A stretch of DNA of 64,000 bases from a virus: IMG/VR virus record IMGVR_UViG_3300044451_000175, positions 62,001 through 126,000 of that record. One strand, given 5' to 3'. The notes below the pieces were generated by a model. It saw only the letters and a program-made list of their open reading frames with translations. It was not told the origin of the DNA and searched no databases. Positions 29,126 to 37,586 of this stretch are shown here, piece by piece. The stretch's first letter is position 1, and each line of letters begins with the position of its first letter. Made by a program: the position numbers and the translations under genes.

Positions 29126-30463
29126 ATGATCACCACCGTAATCTTCGACCTCGACGGCGTTCTCATCGACGCCAAGCCTTACCACTTCAAGGCTCTGAAC
29201 GACGCTCTCCCAGAGCAATTCCGCATAACCGACATCGAACACCTGTCGGTTTACGATGGCTTGCCTACTCGCGACAAGCTGCTCAAGCTGTCTCAACTCA
29301 AATCCTTCCCACGCGATTGGCACCAAAAGACCATCGACGCGAAGAACAAGAACTTCTTCGCATACCTCGCGTCTTTGGCCCCGGACGCTCAGAAACAAGA
29401 ACTGTTCGCCAAACTGACCGGCGACGGCTTTAGGATCGCCGTGGTCAGCAATTCCATCAGGCACACCATCGTTTCTGCCCTGAAGCGGCTAGGGCTGTAC
29501 GAATATGTCTCGCACATTGTCTCGAACGAGGACATCGCGTCCCCGAAGCCGAACCCGCAACCGTACATGTCGGCGATGTTGTTTCTGGGGGTCGGGCCGC
29601 ACGAAACGCTGATCGTTGAGGACTCTCCTGTGGGCCTCGAAGCGGCCTACAGATCCGGCGCACACGTTCTTCAAGTCGCTGATTCGACCGAGGTCACTTG
29701 GATCAACATCAACGCGGCGATCAAGAACGCCCGCCGCCGCGAGGTGTGGACCGACTACAAGATGAACGTGGTCGTTCCGATGGCCGGCAACGGGAAGAGG
29801 TTCGCCGAAGCGGGGTTCGTGGTCCCCAAGCCGCTGATCGAGATCAACGGCCAGCCGATGATCAAACTCGCGGTCAACTCGCTCAACGTGAAGGCCAATT
29901 TCTTCTTCTTGGCTCGGCGAGAACACATTCCCCAGTGTGTGTTCCTCGCCTACGATAACCCGGCTTCGCGGTTCGTTCCTGTGGACGGGCTGACCGAAGG
30001 CGCGGCGTGTACCGTGCTTCTGGCCGAGCGTTTCATCGACAACGACAAGCCGCTGCTCATCGCGAACTCGGATCAGTTCGTCGTTTACGATGCTCTCAGG
30101 TTCTTCTACACGGCGAAGGACTACGACGGGAGCATCCTGACCTTCCCGGCGAAAGAGAGCAAGTGGAGCTACGCGGCCGTGGAAGACGGGATCGTAACGC
30201 GGGTGGCCGAGAAGGAAGTGATTTCGCCTCACGCGACGGTGGGTGTCTACTTGTGGAACAAGGGCAGTGATTTCGTGAAGTACGCGAAGCAGATGATGGC
30301 GAAGGACGTTCGCGTGAACAACGAGTTCTACGTCTGCCCGGTTTTCAACGAGGCGATTGCGGACGGCAAGCGGTTCACGATCTTCCCGGTGGAGCAAATG
30401 ATCGGTATGGGTACGCCAGAAGATTACGCAAAAGCTATGTACCCGTTGACCAAGTTGATGTAA
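29126..30463 (+). CDS. HAD phosphatase fused to a sugar-nucleotidyltransferase
   Basis: 445 aa. Residues 1-205: HAD-type phosphatase/phosphoglucomutase fold with FDLDGVLIDA (nucleophile Asp), VVSNS, and VEDSPVGLEAA near the metal site. Residues about 213-445: nucleotidyltransferase (VVPMAGNGKRFAEAG, PKPLIEINGQPM, GIVTRVAEKE). Such fusions activate sugars or polyols for glycan synthesis, fitting the glycosyltransferases nearby. TAAGAT is six bases before the ATG, so probably leaderless. Confidence 0.85.
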   Translation: MITTVIFDLDGVLIDAKPYHFKALNDALPEQFRITDIEHLSVYDGLPTRDKLLKLSQLKSFPRDWHQKTIDAKNKNFFAYLASLAPDAQKQELFAKLTGDGFRIAVVSNSIRHTIVSALKRLGLYEYVSHIVSNEDIASPKPNPQPYMSAMLFLGVGPHETLIVEDSPVGLEAAYRSGAHVLQVADSTEVTWININAAIKNARRREVWTDYKMNVVVPMAGNGKRFAEAGFVVPKPLIEINGQPMIKLAVNSLNVKANFFFLARREHIPQCVFLAYDNPASRFVPVDGLTEGAACTVLLAERFIDNDKPLLIANSDQFVVYDALRFFYTAKDYDGSILTFPAKESKWSYAAVEDGIVTRVAEKEVISPHATVGVYLWNKGSDFVKYAKQMMAKDVRVNNEFYVCPVFNEAIADGKRFTIFPVEQMIGMGTPEDYAKAMYPLTKLM

Positions 30464-30489
30464 TATGATCGGGAACTGGAGGACCGATC

Positions 30490-31104
30490 ATGCCGCCGTA
30501 TCAGCAAGAAGACCGCCTTCGTCCCTTGATCTCGCGTCTGGTCGAGCCTGGACTCGTGCCGGCGATCCAGAAGTTCCACGACGACCACCTCGATGACATC
30601 CTCGCCAACCCCGGCAGCGGCCACAATCATCAGAACTGGTACGGCGGTTACTGCGACCACATCGTTCAGTGTCTGACGCTGGCCGAACAACAGTACAAAA
30701 TGCTGTGCAAGTTCCATTCGGCCAAGTTCGGCAACGAGCGGAAGTTCGCTTCGTACACGCCCCCGTTCACGCTGGCGAGTGCTGCTCTCGTTCTCTACTT
30801 CCACGACGTGGAGAAGATCCCGAAGTACACCCGCACACCGCACATGTTCAACGACGCTCTGAAGTATAACCAAGAGATCTGGTACTACGGCGTTCTGCCA
30901 GAGTGGTACGGGATCATCTTTATGCCCAACGAACAGAACGCCCTGAAGTACGTTCACGGCGAACACGACCACTCGAAGACCGAGCGGAAGGCCAAGCCGC
31001 TGGCCGCATTCTGTCACTGCTGCGACATGATGTCATCGCGGATGTTCCACGACACCTACGAGTTGAGGGTTCCCAATGGCTCTGACGTGCTGCCTCAAGT
31101 GTGA
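30490..31104 (+). CDS. HD-domain phosphohydrolase
   Basis: 204 aa. HNHQNWYGGYCDH, FHDVEKIPKY (the HD pair), HGEHDHSKTERK and FCHCCDMMSSRM give the H...HD...H...D set of metal ligands. HD proteins hydrolyse nucleotides or phosphate groups on RNA; with the RNA ligase that follows, tRNA repair is one option. GGAGG upstream; overlaps the next gene by 29 bases. Confidence 0.8.
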   Translation: MPPYQQEDRLRPLISRLVEPGLVPAIQKFHDDHLDDILANPGSGHNHQNWYGGYCDHIVQCLTLAEQQYKMLCKFHSAKFGNERKFASYTPPFTLASAALVLYFHDVEKIPKYTRTPHMFNDALKYNQEIWYYGVLPEWYGIIFMPNEQNALKYVHGEHDHSKTERKAKPLAAFCHCCDMMSSRMFHDTYELRVPNGSDVLPQV

Positions 31105-31294
31105 CAAGTGCTACGGCGAAAACAAACCGCGTTGTCCGCATTGCGGTGCGTACAACTTCTTCGCCGACAACGACACCCTCGGACCAGCCGTGGATGTACT
31201 GGTCGAGAAAGTCAAGCTCGATGCCAAACTCGCCGAACTTGCGGCGGTGCGGGCTGAGATTCTTGACCCCCTTCCATTTGCCGAGGAAATCTGA
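31076..31294 (+). CDS. Zinc-ribbon protein
   Basis: 72 aa. CLKCDKCYGENKPRCPHCG is a CxxC..CxxC zinc ribbon, followed by a helical tail. Lies inside the HD-RNA ligase operon. Partner unknown. Confidence 0.75.
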   Translation: MALTCCLKCDKCYGENKPRCPHCGAYNFFADNDTLGPAVDVLVEKVKLDAKLAELAAVRAEILDPLPFAEEI

Positions 31295-31506
31295 TGAGAG
31301 ACAAACCGTCGCGGCTCCGAGAGATGGCCGAGGAAGAACGGTCGGCCCGTGGGTTCGGGATCACCGTGGAACAACTTCGTCAGCAAAGGCGCGAACTCGG
31401 CCAGTTGTTGACGGGTCCATACGCCGGGTGTTCGCCGGATTTCGCCGATTTCATGGAGTCGAGCAAGAAAGTCTCGAAACTTCTTGCGCAATTTCGGAGA
31501 CAGTGA
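31294..31506 (+). CDS. Small charged helical protein
   Basis: 70 aa, start overlaps the previous stop. RLREMAEEERSARGFGITVEQL suggests a helix-turn-helix or coiled coil. Unknown. Confidence 0.65.
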   Translation: MRDKPSRLREMAEEERSARGFGITVEQLRQQRRELGQLLTGPYAGCSPDFADFMESSKKVSKLLAQFRRQ

Positions 31507-31551
31507 AAGACGGCCCTTTTTCAGCGTATACTGATCACCGGAGGTAAGGCC

Positions 31552-32511
31552 ATGAACTTCGTCGGTTTCCCAAGCATCGAGAGTTTTCATCACATCGTTC
31601 GTTACGCTGCGGCGTACCCGGACGCGATCAAGGCTCCCGTTCGTTACCGGGGCAAGGTGAAACTCCACGGCACGAACGCCGGCATCCGCGTCGTCAACGG
31701 CGAGGTGCAGGCTCAGTCCCGTAGCCAACTGATCACACCGCAGTCCGACAACGCCGGGTTCGCGCGGTGGGTGGACGGAAACAAGGACTTCTGGCCGGTT
31801 CTGAACGCGACCCTCCCCGACTGCACCGTCTTCGGCGAGTGGGCCGGGCCGGGCATCATGAAGGGTACGGCGATCAACCAAGCGGCCGGCAAATTCTTCG
31901 CCGTGTTCGCCATCTACACGCCGACCGAGATCATCGCCGACCCCGCCGAGATCGCGGCTCTGCTCCCTAACCGTCCGGCCGACGTTCACATTCTGCCGTG
32001 GTACGGGGAAGAGTTCGAGGTGGACTACTGCAACGAAGCCTCGATGCGTCGGACGGTGCCGAACCTGAACGCGGTGGTCGAGACGGTCGAGAAGTGCGAC
32101 CCGTGGGCGAAGGAAGTTCTGGGCGTCGAAGGCGTCGGCGAGGGCGTGGTGTACTACCCGCAGACCCGCGACAGCGAGGTGTTCAAGACCCTCGTGTTCA
32201 AGGCGAAGGGCGAACAGCACCGCGTCGTCAAGGCGAAGGAAGCCGTGCAAATGGCTCCCGAAGTCGCCGAGAACATCACCGCGTTCGTGACGATGTTCGT
32301 CACCCCGGCGCGACTAGAACAGGGGCTGGCGGCGGTGGGCGGGCAAGCTCTCATGCCGAAGATGAAGGACTTCCTTCAGTGGATGATGGGGGACGTGGTC
32401 AAGGAAAGCAAGGCGGAACTGGAGGCTTCGGGCATGAAGTGGGAACAGGTCGATAAGGCCGTTCTCAAGGCGTGCCGCGAGTGGTTTATCCAGAAGAGTC
32501 GCACCGTCTAA
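31552..32511 (+). CDS. RNA ligase (T4 Rnl2-like)
   Basis: 319 aa. Motif I KLHGTN (Lys nucleophile in KVKLHGTNAG), motif III-like VFGEWAGPG, motif IV GVGEGVVYY, motif V LVFKAKGEQH are all in order, as in Rnl2-type ligases. It seals 3'-OH/5'-P ends in RNA and could rejoin tRNAs cut by host nucleases. TATACT at 31527 and GGAGG give a conventional start. Confidence 0.9.
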   Translation: MNFVGFPSIESFHHIVRYAAAYPDAIKAPVRYRGKVKLHGTNAGIRVVNGEVQAQSRSQLITPQSDNAGFARWVDGNKDFWPVLNATLPDCTVFGEWAGPGIMKGTAINQAAGKFFAVFAIYTPTEIIADPAEIAALLPNRPADVHILPWYGEEFEVDYCNEASMRRTVPNLNAVVETVEKCDPWAKEVLGVEGVGEGVVYYPQTRDSEVFKTLVFKAKGEQHRVVKAKEAVQMAPEVAENITAFVTMFVTPARLEQGLAAVGGQALMPKMKDFLQWMMGDVVKESKAELEASGMKWEQVDKAVLKACREWFIQKSRTV

Positions 32512-32595
32512 GTACAAGAAGTACAACGACACCGAGATCGAGTTAAACCTGTTGTCCGAGCATTTGATGCTCGAAGTCATGATGATGGAGAAGAA

Positions 32596-32904
32596 ATGAC
32601 CGCCGAAGAGTTCAACGTGTTGTGTCAGGGGTTGATTACCTACAACCCCAACAACTTCCTCGAAAAGCTGTTCAAGACCGACAACGGGTGGTTCCCGTTC
32701 GGCGAGTTGGGCATCGCCTCGCCAGAGGCGATTCGGGTGACGTACATGCAGACGCCGTGGGCGAACTTGGCGGTGATCGTGTTCTTCCACATGTTCGAGG
32801 GCTACACCTACAGCAAGACGTACAAGATCACCGATCTGCCGTCCGTGCGGGACGGGTACGCGAAACTCAAGGAATCGTTGCCGGGCAACTCCGTCTGCCA
32901 GTGA
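32596..32904 (+). CDS. Small alpha-beta protein, unknown
   Basis: 102 aa. Aromatic-rich (KTDNGWFPFGEL, VIVFFHMFEGYTY). GGAG six bases before the ATG. Its last 30 bases are also the 5' part of a tRNA-like sequence at 32871. Confidence 0.7.
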   Translation: MTAEEFNVLCQGLITYNPNNFLEKLFKTDNGWFPFGELGIASPEAIRVTYMQTPWANLAVIVFFHMFEGYTYSKTYKITDLPSVRDGYAKLKESLPGNSVCQ

Positions 32905-32935
32905 CGGGCGCGGGGTTCAACTCCCCGCGATTCCT
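32871..32935 (+). tRNA. tRNA-like sequence overlapping a gene end
   Basis: GGAATCG pairs with CGATTCC; T-arm CGGGG-TTCAACT-CCCCG; hairpin CCGTC-TGCCAGT-GACGG in the anticodon position. The loop has G at position 33 instead of T, and the D-arm is a bare TTGCC/GCAA hairpin. Possibly a tRNA-like processing signal rather than a working tRNA. Confidence 0.45.
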
Positions 32936-33086
32936 TTTCGGGGCCGAAAGGCAGGGCGAGCGAAAGCTGTGACCTCTGGTGGGAGCCGCCAAAGACTGTC
33001 GCCTAGTCTGGGCTTGCCTCGTAGCAGGTGACTATAGAGCAAGATGGCAACTTGCGTGGCCGACCCCACCCCCGACAACTCTCTGG

Positions 33087-33092
33087 TATAAT
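33087..33092 (+). promoter_or_regulatory. -10 box TATAAT
   Basis: TATAAT about 33 bases upstream of the ATG at 33126, with a GAGG ribosome site in between: a conventional leader, in contrast to the leaderless genes. Confidence 0.6.
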
Positions 33093-33125
33093 GTACAGGA
33101 AGTACACATTACCGTGAGGCAAACA

Positions 33126-33320
33126 ATGGACGACATTCTCAAGGACATCGCAGCCCAACTCGCCGCCGACCCGAAGCAGGCGTTCGTTGAAGTCGATCAA
33201 GACGACTTCTTCACGCCTGCGGTCATGACCCGTATCGAAGACCAGTTCCCGAACTATGTGGCAAACACAGGTTCCGGTCGCGGGTCCGGGTCTTGGGTCC
33301 AACTCCTACCGAAAGACTGA
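33126..33320 (+). CDS. Small acidic protein, unknown
   Basis: 64 aa. VEVDQDDFFTPAVMTRIEDQ; Gly/Ser-rich loop near the end. First gene after a clear promoter. Unknown. Confidence 0.7.
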   Translation: MDDILKDIAAQLAADPKQAFVEVDQDDFFTPAVMTRIEDQFPNYVANTGSGRGSGSWVQLLPKD

Positions 33321-33323
33321 GTC

Positions 33324-33584
33324 ATGCTGTTCGCAAACGTGGTCGGCGATTTCATATTGATCTGTTTGGTATTCGCCCTCGTCGGCTTGTTCTGGCTTCT
33401 CTACCACATCGGTTACTGGCTGGCTTACCTGTGCGCCGGCAAACACGGACGCCGGTATATCAGGCGGAAACGCAAGGCCGAACAATTGAAGTTTGCGGAA
33501 CAAGAACTCGCCAGTCTTCACGCGGCGACCGATGCTAAGACGGCTGAAGTCAACCGATTGAATGCCGAACTTGACGCCATCTGA
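33324..33584 (+). CDS. Membrane protein with C-terminal coiled coil
   Basis: 86 aa. Hydrophobic segment about residues 6-38, a basic patch (GRRYIRRKRK), then a coiled coil to the end. Could be a spanin or holin-associated protein, but nothing proves it. Confidence 0.65.
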   Translation: MLFANVVGDFILICLVFALVGLFWLLYHIGYWLAYLCAGKHGRRYIRRKRKAEQLKFAEQELASLHAATDAKTAEVNRLNAELDAI

Positions 33585-33595
33585 TACAATTCAGC

Positions 33596-34390
33596 ATGGT
33601 TTACGACACGTTCATTTTCCTCAACGAGTTCGAGATCCTCGACATCCGCTTCCGCGAACTCGAAGACGTGGTTGACACGTTCGTGATCGTGGAGGCCGGC
33701 GAAACGCACAGCGGGAAACCCAAGCCGTTCTTCTTCGAGGAAAAGGCTCGGTGGTTCGCCCGCTGGCTTCACAAAGTCACTCACGTCAAGGTTCAGAAGA
33801 TCCCTCCGGGCTATCCCGACAAGCCCATCGCTTACGCCCGCGAGCATTCACACCGCGATTGTACGATCCACGGCTTGGGCAACGTCAAGGCCGACGACTA
33901 CGTCATGGTCGGTGACGTTGACGAGATCCCATCGGCGAACGCCGTTCTTCGCGCCAAAGAGTTGACCGACATGCAGGAGTCGGTGTGGTTCAACCAGCCG
34001 CTCTACTACTACTACTTGAACAACTTCATGTCGCCGATCTGGAACGGCACCCGGATGGTGAAGGGAAAGTTCTTTCAAGACAAAGAAAACACTGCTACTA
34101 TGTGTAAGTCGGTTTGGACGCGGCCGGGGTGCGAGTTGAAGGACGCGGGGTGGCACTTTTCGTGGATGGGTAGTGCCGAGAAGTTGTCGTACAAGCTGTC
34201 GTCTTTCATGCACCAAGAATGGAACCAGCCGCAATACAATAATCTCGCCAACTTCCAAAAGAGCTTGGACACGGGCGACGATTTCTGGGGGCGGGCGCAC
34301 AAGGGGACCATCGTGCCGCTCGACCAGATGCCCAAGTGTGTCCGTGACAATCCGTCGAGCTACGCGGCTCTACTCAAAGCGAAGTGGTGA
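33596..34390 (+). CDS. GT17-family glycosyltransferase, paralogue
   Basis: 264 aa. MVYDTFIFLNEFEILDIRFR, FVIVEAGETHSGKPKPF, VMVGDVDEIP (metal site) and WHFSWMG correspond block by block to the gene at 2220-3020. TACAAT at 33585-33590, five bases before the ATG, suggests a leaderless transcript. Confidence 0.82.
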   Translation: MVYDTFIFLNEFEILDIRFRELEDVVDTFVIVEAGETHSGKPKPFFFEEKARWFARWLHKVTHVKVQKIPPGYPDKPIAYAREHSHRDCTIHGLGNVKADDYVMVGDVDEIPSANAVLRAKELTDMQESVWFNQPLYYYYLNNFMSPIWNGTRMVKGKFFQDKENTATMCKSVWTRPGCELKDAGWHFSWMGSAEKLSYKLSSFMHQEWNQPQYNNLANFQKSLDTGDDFWGRAHKGTIVPLDQMPKCVRDNPSSYAALLKAKW

Positions 34391-34393
34391 ATC

Positions 34394-34741
34394 ATGACAG
34401 AGGTTAAAGACAAGCCCGCCGAGAAACCAATCGTCACTCTGGCCGAACTCTACGAGGACTACGGCAATCTGAGGAGCGATTTGTTCGAGTTGGTGGAACT
34501 TTTGCCGGACGGCGATCTCAAAGATCACATACTCGAAACCGACAAGAGGATTCTGAACATCATCGACGGCAAGGTGAACACGCCGTTGAAGTGCAGACAC
34601 TGCGAGCAATCGGCCCAGTTTTGGGCTGAGAAGGCGAGGGAGAAGTGCTTGGAGATGGGGCTTGAGGAAGAACCGGACAACGTCATGTATGCGTTGAAGT
34701 GTTACATCGTACAGAACGCGGGGAGCCACCCGGTTTCATGA
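34394..34741 (+). CDS. Helical protein, unknown
   Basis: 115 aa, acidic and helical; a CRHCEQSAQFWAEKAREKC stretch holds three cysteines. Three bases after the GT17 gene. Unknown. Confidence 0.7.
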   Translation: MTEVKDKPAEKPIVTLAELYEDYGNLRSDLFELVELLPDGDLKDHILETDKRILNIIDGKVNTPLKCRHCEQSAQFWAEKAREKCLEMGLEEEPDNVMYALKCYIVQNAGSHPVS

Positions 34742-34801
34742 GCCGGGAAGGTGGGATGCGCAGCAGGGGCAACTCTGTACCACCCCCGCGACCAACACGG
34801 C

Positions 34802-34830
34802 AAAAAGCACGCGACATTCGCGTGCTTTTT
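34802..34830 (+). terminator. Rho-independent terminator, works both ways
   Basis: AAAAAGCACGCG pairs with CGCGTGCTTTTT around ACATT. A TATACT box follows at once for the next operon. Confidence 0.9.
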
Positions 34831-34869
34831 GTCTATACTGGTTTTAACTTGCACACACAGGATTCCAAC

Positions 34870-35484
34870 ATGACCGGCTACACCCAAGAACTCGTTGATC
34901 GGAAGCTAGGATTCGAGGACTTCGCACTCCTCTGTAGTCGGGCCTTCGGCGCACTCGTCACCCTCCGCGACGAACCCCTTTCTGCACCGATCCCCCAAGA
35001 ACTCAAGCCGAGCAACTACCACTTCAAGGAAATCGGCAAGGCGAAAGCCGCACTCCTCAAGCTCCGCGCGATCAAGACCAAGAAAGACCGCATCGTTTGG
35101 GGCCGCAAGCGGCTCAAGAAGGACATCGCGGCTTACACCGTACACCGCGACGAAGCGAAGTCGAAAGATACTACCGGCCAAATGCGTGCCGTTCTGATGA
35201 AGGTCGAGGCGTGGAAGCCGCCGCACCCCGACCATGCGGAGTTCAAGAAGTTCATGGTGCAACAACTGACCGACTCCATTGCGATGGAGGAACGGTCGGG
35301 CGACTTCTACGGCGACATGGTCACCAAGCTGGAAGGCACCGGCCCGCTCACCGCTTACGAGCAAGCACTCAAGAAGGCGAAGGACGATCTCGCCTACCAC
35401 ACGAAAGAGTGGAAGGAAGAGGTCGCCCGCACAAAGAGCCGGAACCTCTGGCTCGGTCGCCTGCGTCGTTCTCTGAAGAAGTGA
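34870..35484 (+). CDS. Charged helical protein, unknown
   Basis: 204 aa, very rich in K, E and A. Helical throughout (KAKDDLAYHTKEWKEEVART). TATACT at 34833 and AGGA upstream. No family recognised. Confidence 0.7.
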   Translation: MTGYTQELVDRKLGFEDFALLCSRAFGALVTLRDEPLSAPIPQELKPSNYHFKEIGKAKAALLKLRAIKTKKDRIVWGRKRLKKDIAAYTVHRDEAKSKDTTGQMRAVLMKVEAWKPPHPDHAEFKKFMVQQLTDSIAMEERSGDFYGDMVTKLEGTGPLTAYEQALKKAKDDLAYHTKEWKEEVARTKSRNLWLGRLRRSLKK

Positions 35485-35508
35485 TCCGCCCTTAACTGGA
35501 GTTCTGTC

Positions 35509-35670
35509 ATGTCTGTTCTCGAACGCATGCGCAAGGTTCGTAAGGTTCCCGATCACCTCCGTCAGTACCGCGATCCCGAAACCGGGTGGCTGTACATCCG
35601 CGACGGAGCGTACCTGATCACCTACTGGGCCAACGGGGAAGTCAAGTCCGTCGAGGTGGTCGGCAAGTGA
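35509..35670 (+). CDS. 53-residue beta-rich protein, unknown
   Basis: GGAG ribosome site eight bases before ATG. RYRDPETGWLYIRDGAY looks like a small beta-barrel piece. Overlaps the next start (GTGA). Confidence 0.65.
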   Translation: MSVLERMRKVRKVPDHLRQYRDPETGWLYIRDGAYLITYWANGEVKSVEVVGK

Positions 35671-36098
35671 TCATCGAAGAAACCGGCAAGCATGTGCCGC
35701 TGTTTGCGGGGACCGGCGTACTGCGGTACTCCCGGCCCCCTGAATACGGCTTCAGGCTCGTGATGGAATGCGATCAGGCTATCGCCGACTACTACCGCGC
35801 CCTGATCCCCAAATACAAGAAACCCGCTCCGCAAAGATACGGCGCACACGTCTCGGTCGTCAGGAAGGAAATTCCCGACTTGGCGGCTTGGGGGCGGTAC
35901 GAGGGCGAGCCGATTGAGTACATCTACACCGGCACCGTCTACTTCGGCCGGGTCTACTGTTGGCTGAACGTGTTCTGCACGCGGCTAGAGGAAGTGCGGC
36001 GCGAGTTGGGCCTCCCGGTAGCCAGTGAGTACACCCTGCCGCCGGAAGGCTTCACCAAGTGCTTCCACATGACAATTGGCAATTTTAAGGAACTGTGA
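35667..36098 (+). CDS. 2H phosphoesterase-like protein
   Basis: 143 aa from a GTG that overlaps the previous stop. Two HxS/T motifs, YGAHVSVV (about residue 61) and CFHMTIG (about 132), are the signature of the 2H family (LigT/CPDase). These cut cyclic phosphates at RNA ends. Together with the RNA ligase and HD protein upstream it fits an RNA-repair set. A short member for this family. Confidence 0.7.
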   Translation: MIIEETGKHVPLFAGTGVLRYSRPPEYGFRLVMECDQAIADYYRALIPKYKKPAPQRYGAHVSVVRKEIPDLAAWGRYEGEPIEYIYTGTVYFGRVYCWLNVFCTRLEEVRRELGLPVASEYTLPPEGFTKCFHMTIGNFKEL

Positions 36099-36358
36099 TG
36101 ACACTTCCACCACTGCCGTATGCCGACTGGATCACGGCGATCCTCACCATCAGCTACATGCAGTTGATGGCGATGAGGAACGGGTGGGCGTGGCCGCTCG
36201 GCATCGCCACGCAGTTCCTCTGGATCTACATGAGCGTCTCGAAAGAGATGTACGGCATCGTGGTGCTTTCTCTGGTGTTGATGGCACAGTGTGCTTACGG
36301 CTGGTGGAACTGGAGCCGCCCGCCAGAGAAAGAACCCCTCGAAATGGGTGACCAATGA
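36098..36358 (+). CDS. Small PnuC-like membrane protein
   Basis: 86 aa. Three hydrophobic segments; NGWAWPLGIATQFLWIYMS and AYGWWNW resemble half of a PnuC nicotinamide riboside transporter. Too short for a full PnuC (7-8 segments); might form a dimer, or belong to another small family. Confidence 0.5.
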   Translation: MTLPPLPYADWITAILTISYMQLMAMRNGWAWPLGIATQFLWIYMSVSKEMYGIVVLSLVLMAQCAYGWWNWSRPPEKEPLEMGDQ

Positions 36359-36612
36359 GATACCGAATCTTGATGGCCGTTTTGTTGGCGTCGGGTGTGG
36401 CAGGTTGGATCGCAATGATTCCCGCGCCGCCCTGTCAGAAAAACAAGTCGAATTCAGGGTTGTCAACCACGCGAAGGTTTGATACCTTCTTCTTGAAGCC
36501 TCTAACTGCGGACACCGTTCCGCTGCAACATGAAGTATTCAGACCGAATCCTGAAGGTCGGCGAGAAACGCTACCGAAGCCTTTCCGCGACCTTGTACCG
36601 CCACGACCTTGA
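36355..36612 (+). CDS. Possible secreted peptide
   Basis: 85 aa, ATGA overlap with the gene before. Signal-like N-terminus (ILMAVLLASGVAGWIAMIP). The second half overlaps the next gene by 83 bases and may not be real protein. Confidence 0.4.
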   Translation: MRYRILMAVLLASGVAGWIAMIPAPPCQKNKSNSGLSTTRRFDTFFLKPLTADTVPLQHEVFRPNPEGRRETLPKPFRDLVPPRP

Positions 36613-36856
36613 GAACCTCGTCTTGTGTGGCGTTCCGGCCGACGAATACGCTCACGAGGCGTTGTTGGTACTCGAAGAGGCCGACAAAGAAACGAACTTG
36701 ACCGAGGCGCGGGTGCTGGCGATCTTGGTGGACGTTTTCACCAAGATGTTCTCCCCGCCACGCGAAGACTACCGGCGAAACCGAATCGAGCGAGCTTCGG
36801 TCAGCCCGAAGTACGCGGCGGCGGCGAAGGAAGTCTTTGAGGAGTTGACATCGTGA
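36530..36856 (+). CDS. Helical protein, unknown
   Basis: 108 aa. LEEADKETNLTEARVLAILVD helical core and a C-terminal helix. Its stop is nine bases before the split tRNA. Unknown. Confidence 0.65.
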   Translation: MKYSDRILKVGEKRYRSLSATLYRHDLENLVLCGVPADEYAHEALLVLEEADKETNLTEARVLAILVDVFTKMFSPPREDYRRNRIERASVSPKYAAAAKEVFEELTS

Positions 36857-36894
36857 TCGTTGGTCCCGTAGCTCAGTTGGTAGAGCAGCGCACT

Positions 36895-37519
36895 ATTTAT
36901 TGAGTTAACTTGGGGATAAATAATGGTTATTTTTTAATTTTCGTAATATATAATTAAAATAATTAAAATAAAAGGATCAAATATGAAATCATTTAGAGAA
37001 TGGGTTAAGAAAAATAAGAATGTAAATTTAAATGAAAATAGTAATGAAGCTGAAATCCAACAATTGGTAGGATTAATTGATGAACCGATGAAACAAATCT
37101 TGTCCATTCAAAAACAGTTTACTTTCAATCCACATGTTGCAAACACACCAGAGCAAAATAGCCAAATTCACCAAATTGCGAATCAAATTTCTCCCACCAT
37201 TAAGAAACTGGGAAGTTCGGTGCTATCAGTCCATGAAAAAACAGGCTATGAGATGATGAAATTGGGAGATTCGTTGTTCAAAAGCGACTCAAATACAACA
37301 CGAGCTATTTTGGAGTTTGCTCAAAAATGGGAACAGATAAAACAATTGGCATTATCTGCATCATCATCTGCAAAAAAATTGTTTAAAAGTAAATTCGGCA
37401 AATTCGGCGGATGAAATTTTTGATACCGTCGATCCACCCTTTGGAGAATCGAATGGATATCTGGAAGGACATTCCTGGGTATGAAGGCTTCTACCAAGTG
37501 AGCAATACGGGGAACGTTA
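36895..37519 (+). mobile_element. AT-rich insertion in a tRNA anticodon loop
   Basis: About 625 bases of AT-rich DNA in a GC-rich genome, with sharp edges at the anticodon loop. Contains one late-type gene (36983) and the start of a NUMOD4 homing protein (37454). No group I core was recognised in the flanks. Confidence 0.6.
36983..37414 (+). CDS. Capsid-targeted protein on AT-rich insert
   Basis: 143 aa. MKSFREWVKKNKN is nearly the T4 internal-protein N-terminus. The rest is helical with many N, Q, K and S (LKSKFGKFGG-type tail). AAAGGA ribosome site. Base use is very unlike neighbours, so it was acquired from an AT-rich phage. Function unknown. Confidence 0.75.
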   Translation: MKSFREWVKKNKNVNLNENSNEAEIQQLVGLIDEPMKQILSIQKQFTFNPHVANTPEQNSQIHQIANQISPTIKKLGSSVLSVHEKTGYEMMKLGDSLFKSDSNTTRAILEFAQKWEQIKQLALSASSSAKKLFKSKFGKFGG

Positions 37520-37531
37520 GGAATGCGTAGG
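37454..37531 (+). pseudogene. NUMOD4 homing-endonuclease fragment
   Basis: 25 aa: MDIWKDIPGYEGFYQVSNTG, then NVRNA and a stop inside the tRNA 3' half. WKDIPGYEGxYxVSNxGxVR is the NUMOD4 motif at the front of HNH homing endonucleases; the rest of the enzyme is missing. Confidence 0.75.
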
Positions 37532-37586
37532 TCGAGGGTTCGACTCCCTCCGGGGCCACTTGAAGACAATCTGCGGTCTAATGTTC

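Larger units (their letters stand above)
36862..37558 (+). tRNA. tRNA gene split by a 0.6-kb AT-rich cassette
   Basis: 5' half 36862-36894: GGTCCCG, D-arm GCTC-AGTTGGTA-GAGC, anticodon stem GCGCA then CT. 3' half 37520-37558: AA then TGCGT, GAGGG-TTCGACT-CCCTC, CGGGGCC. Acceptor and anticodon stems pair fully across the gap. The anticodon itself is lost in the junction. The insert is strikingly AT-rich and carries a capsid-targeted gene and a NUMOD4 fragment. Confidence 0.7.
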
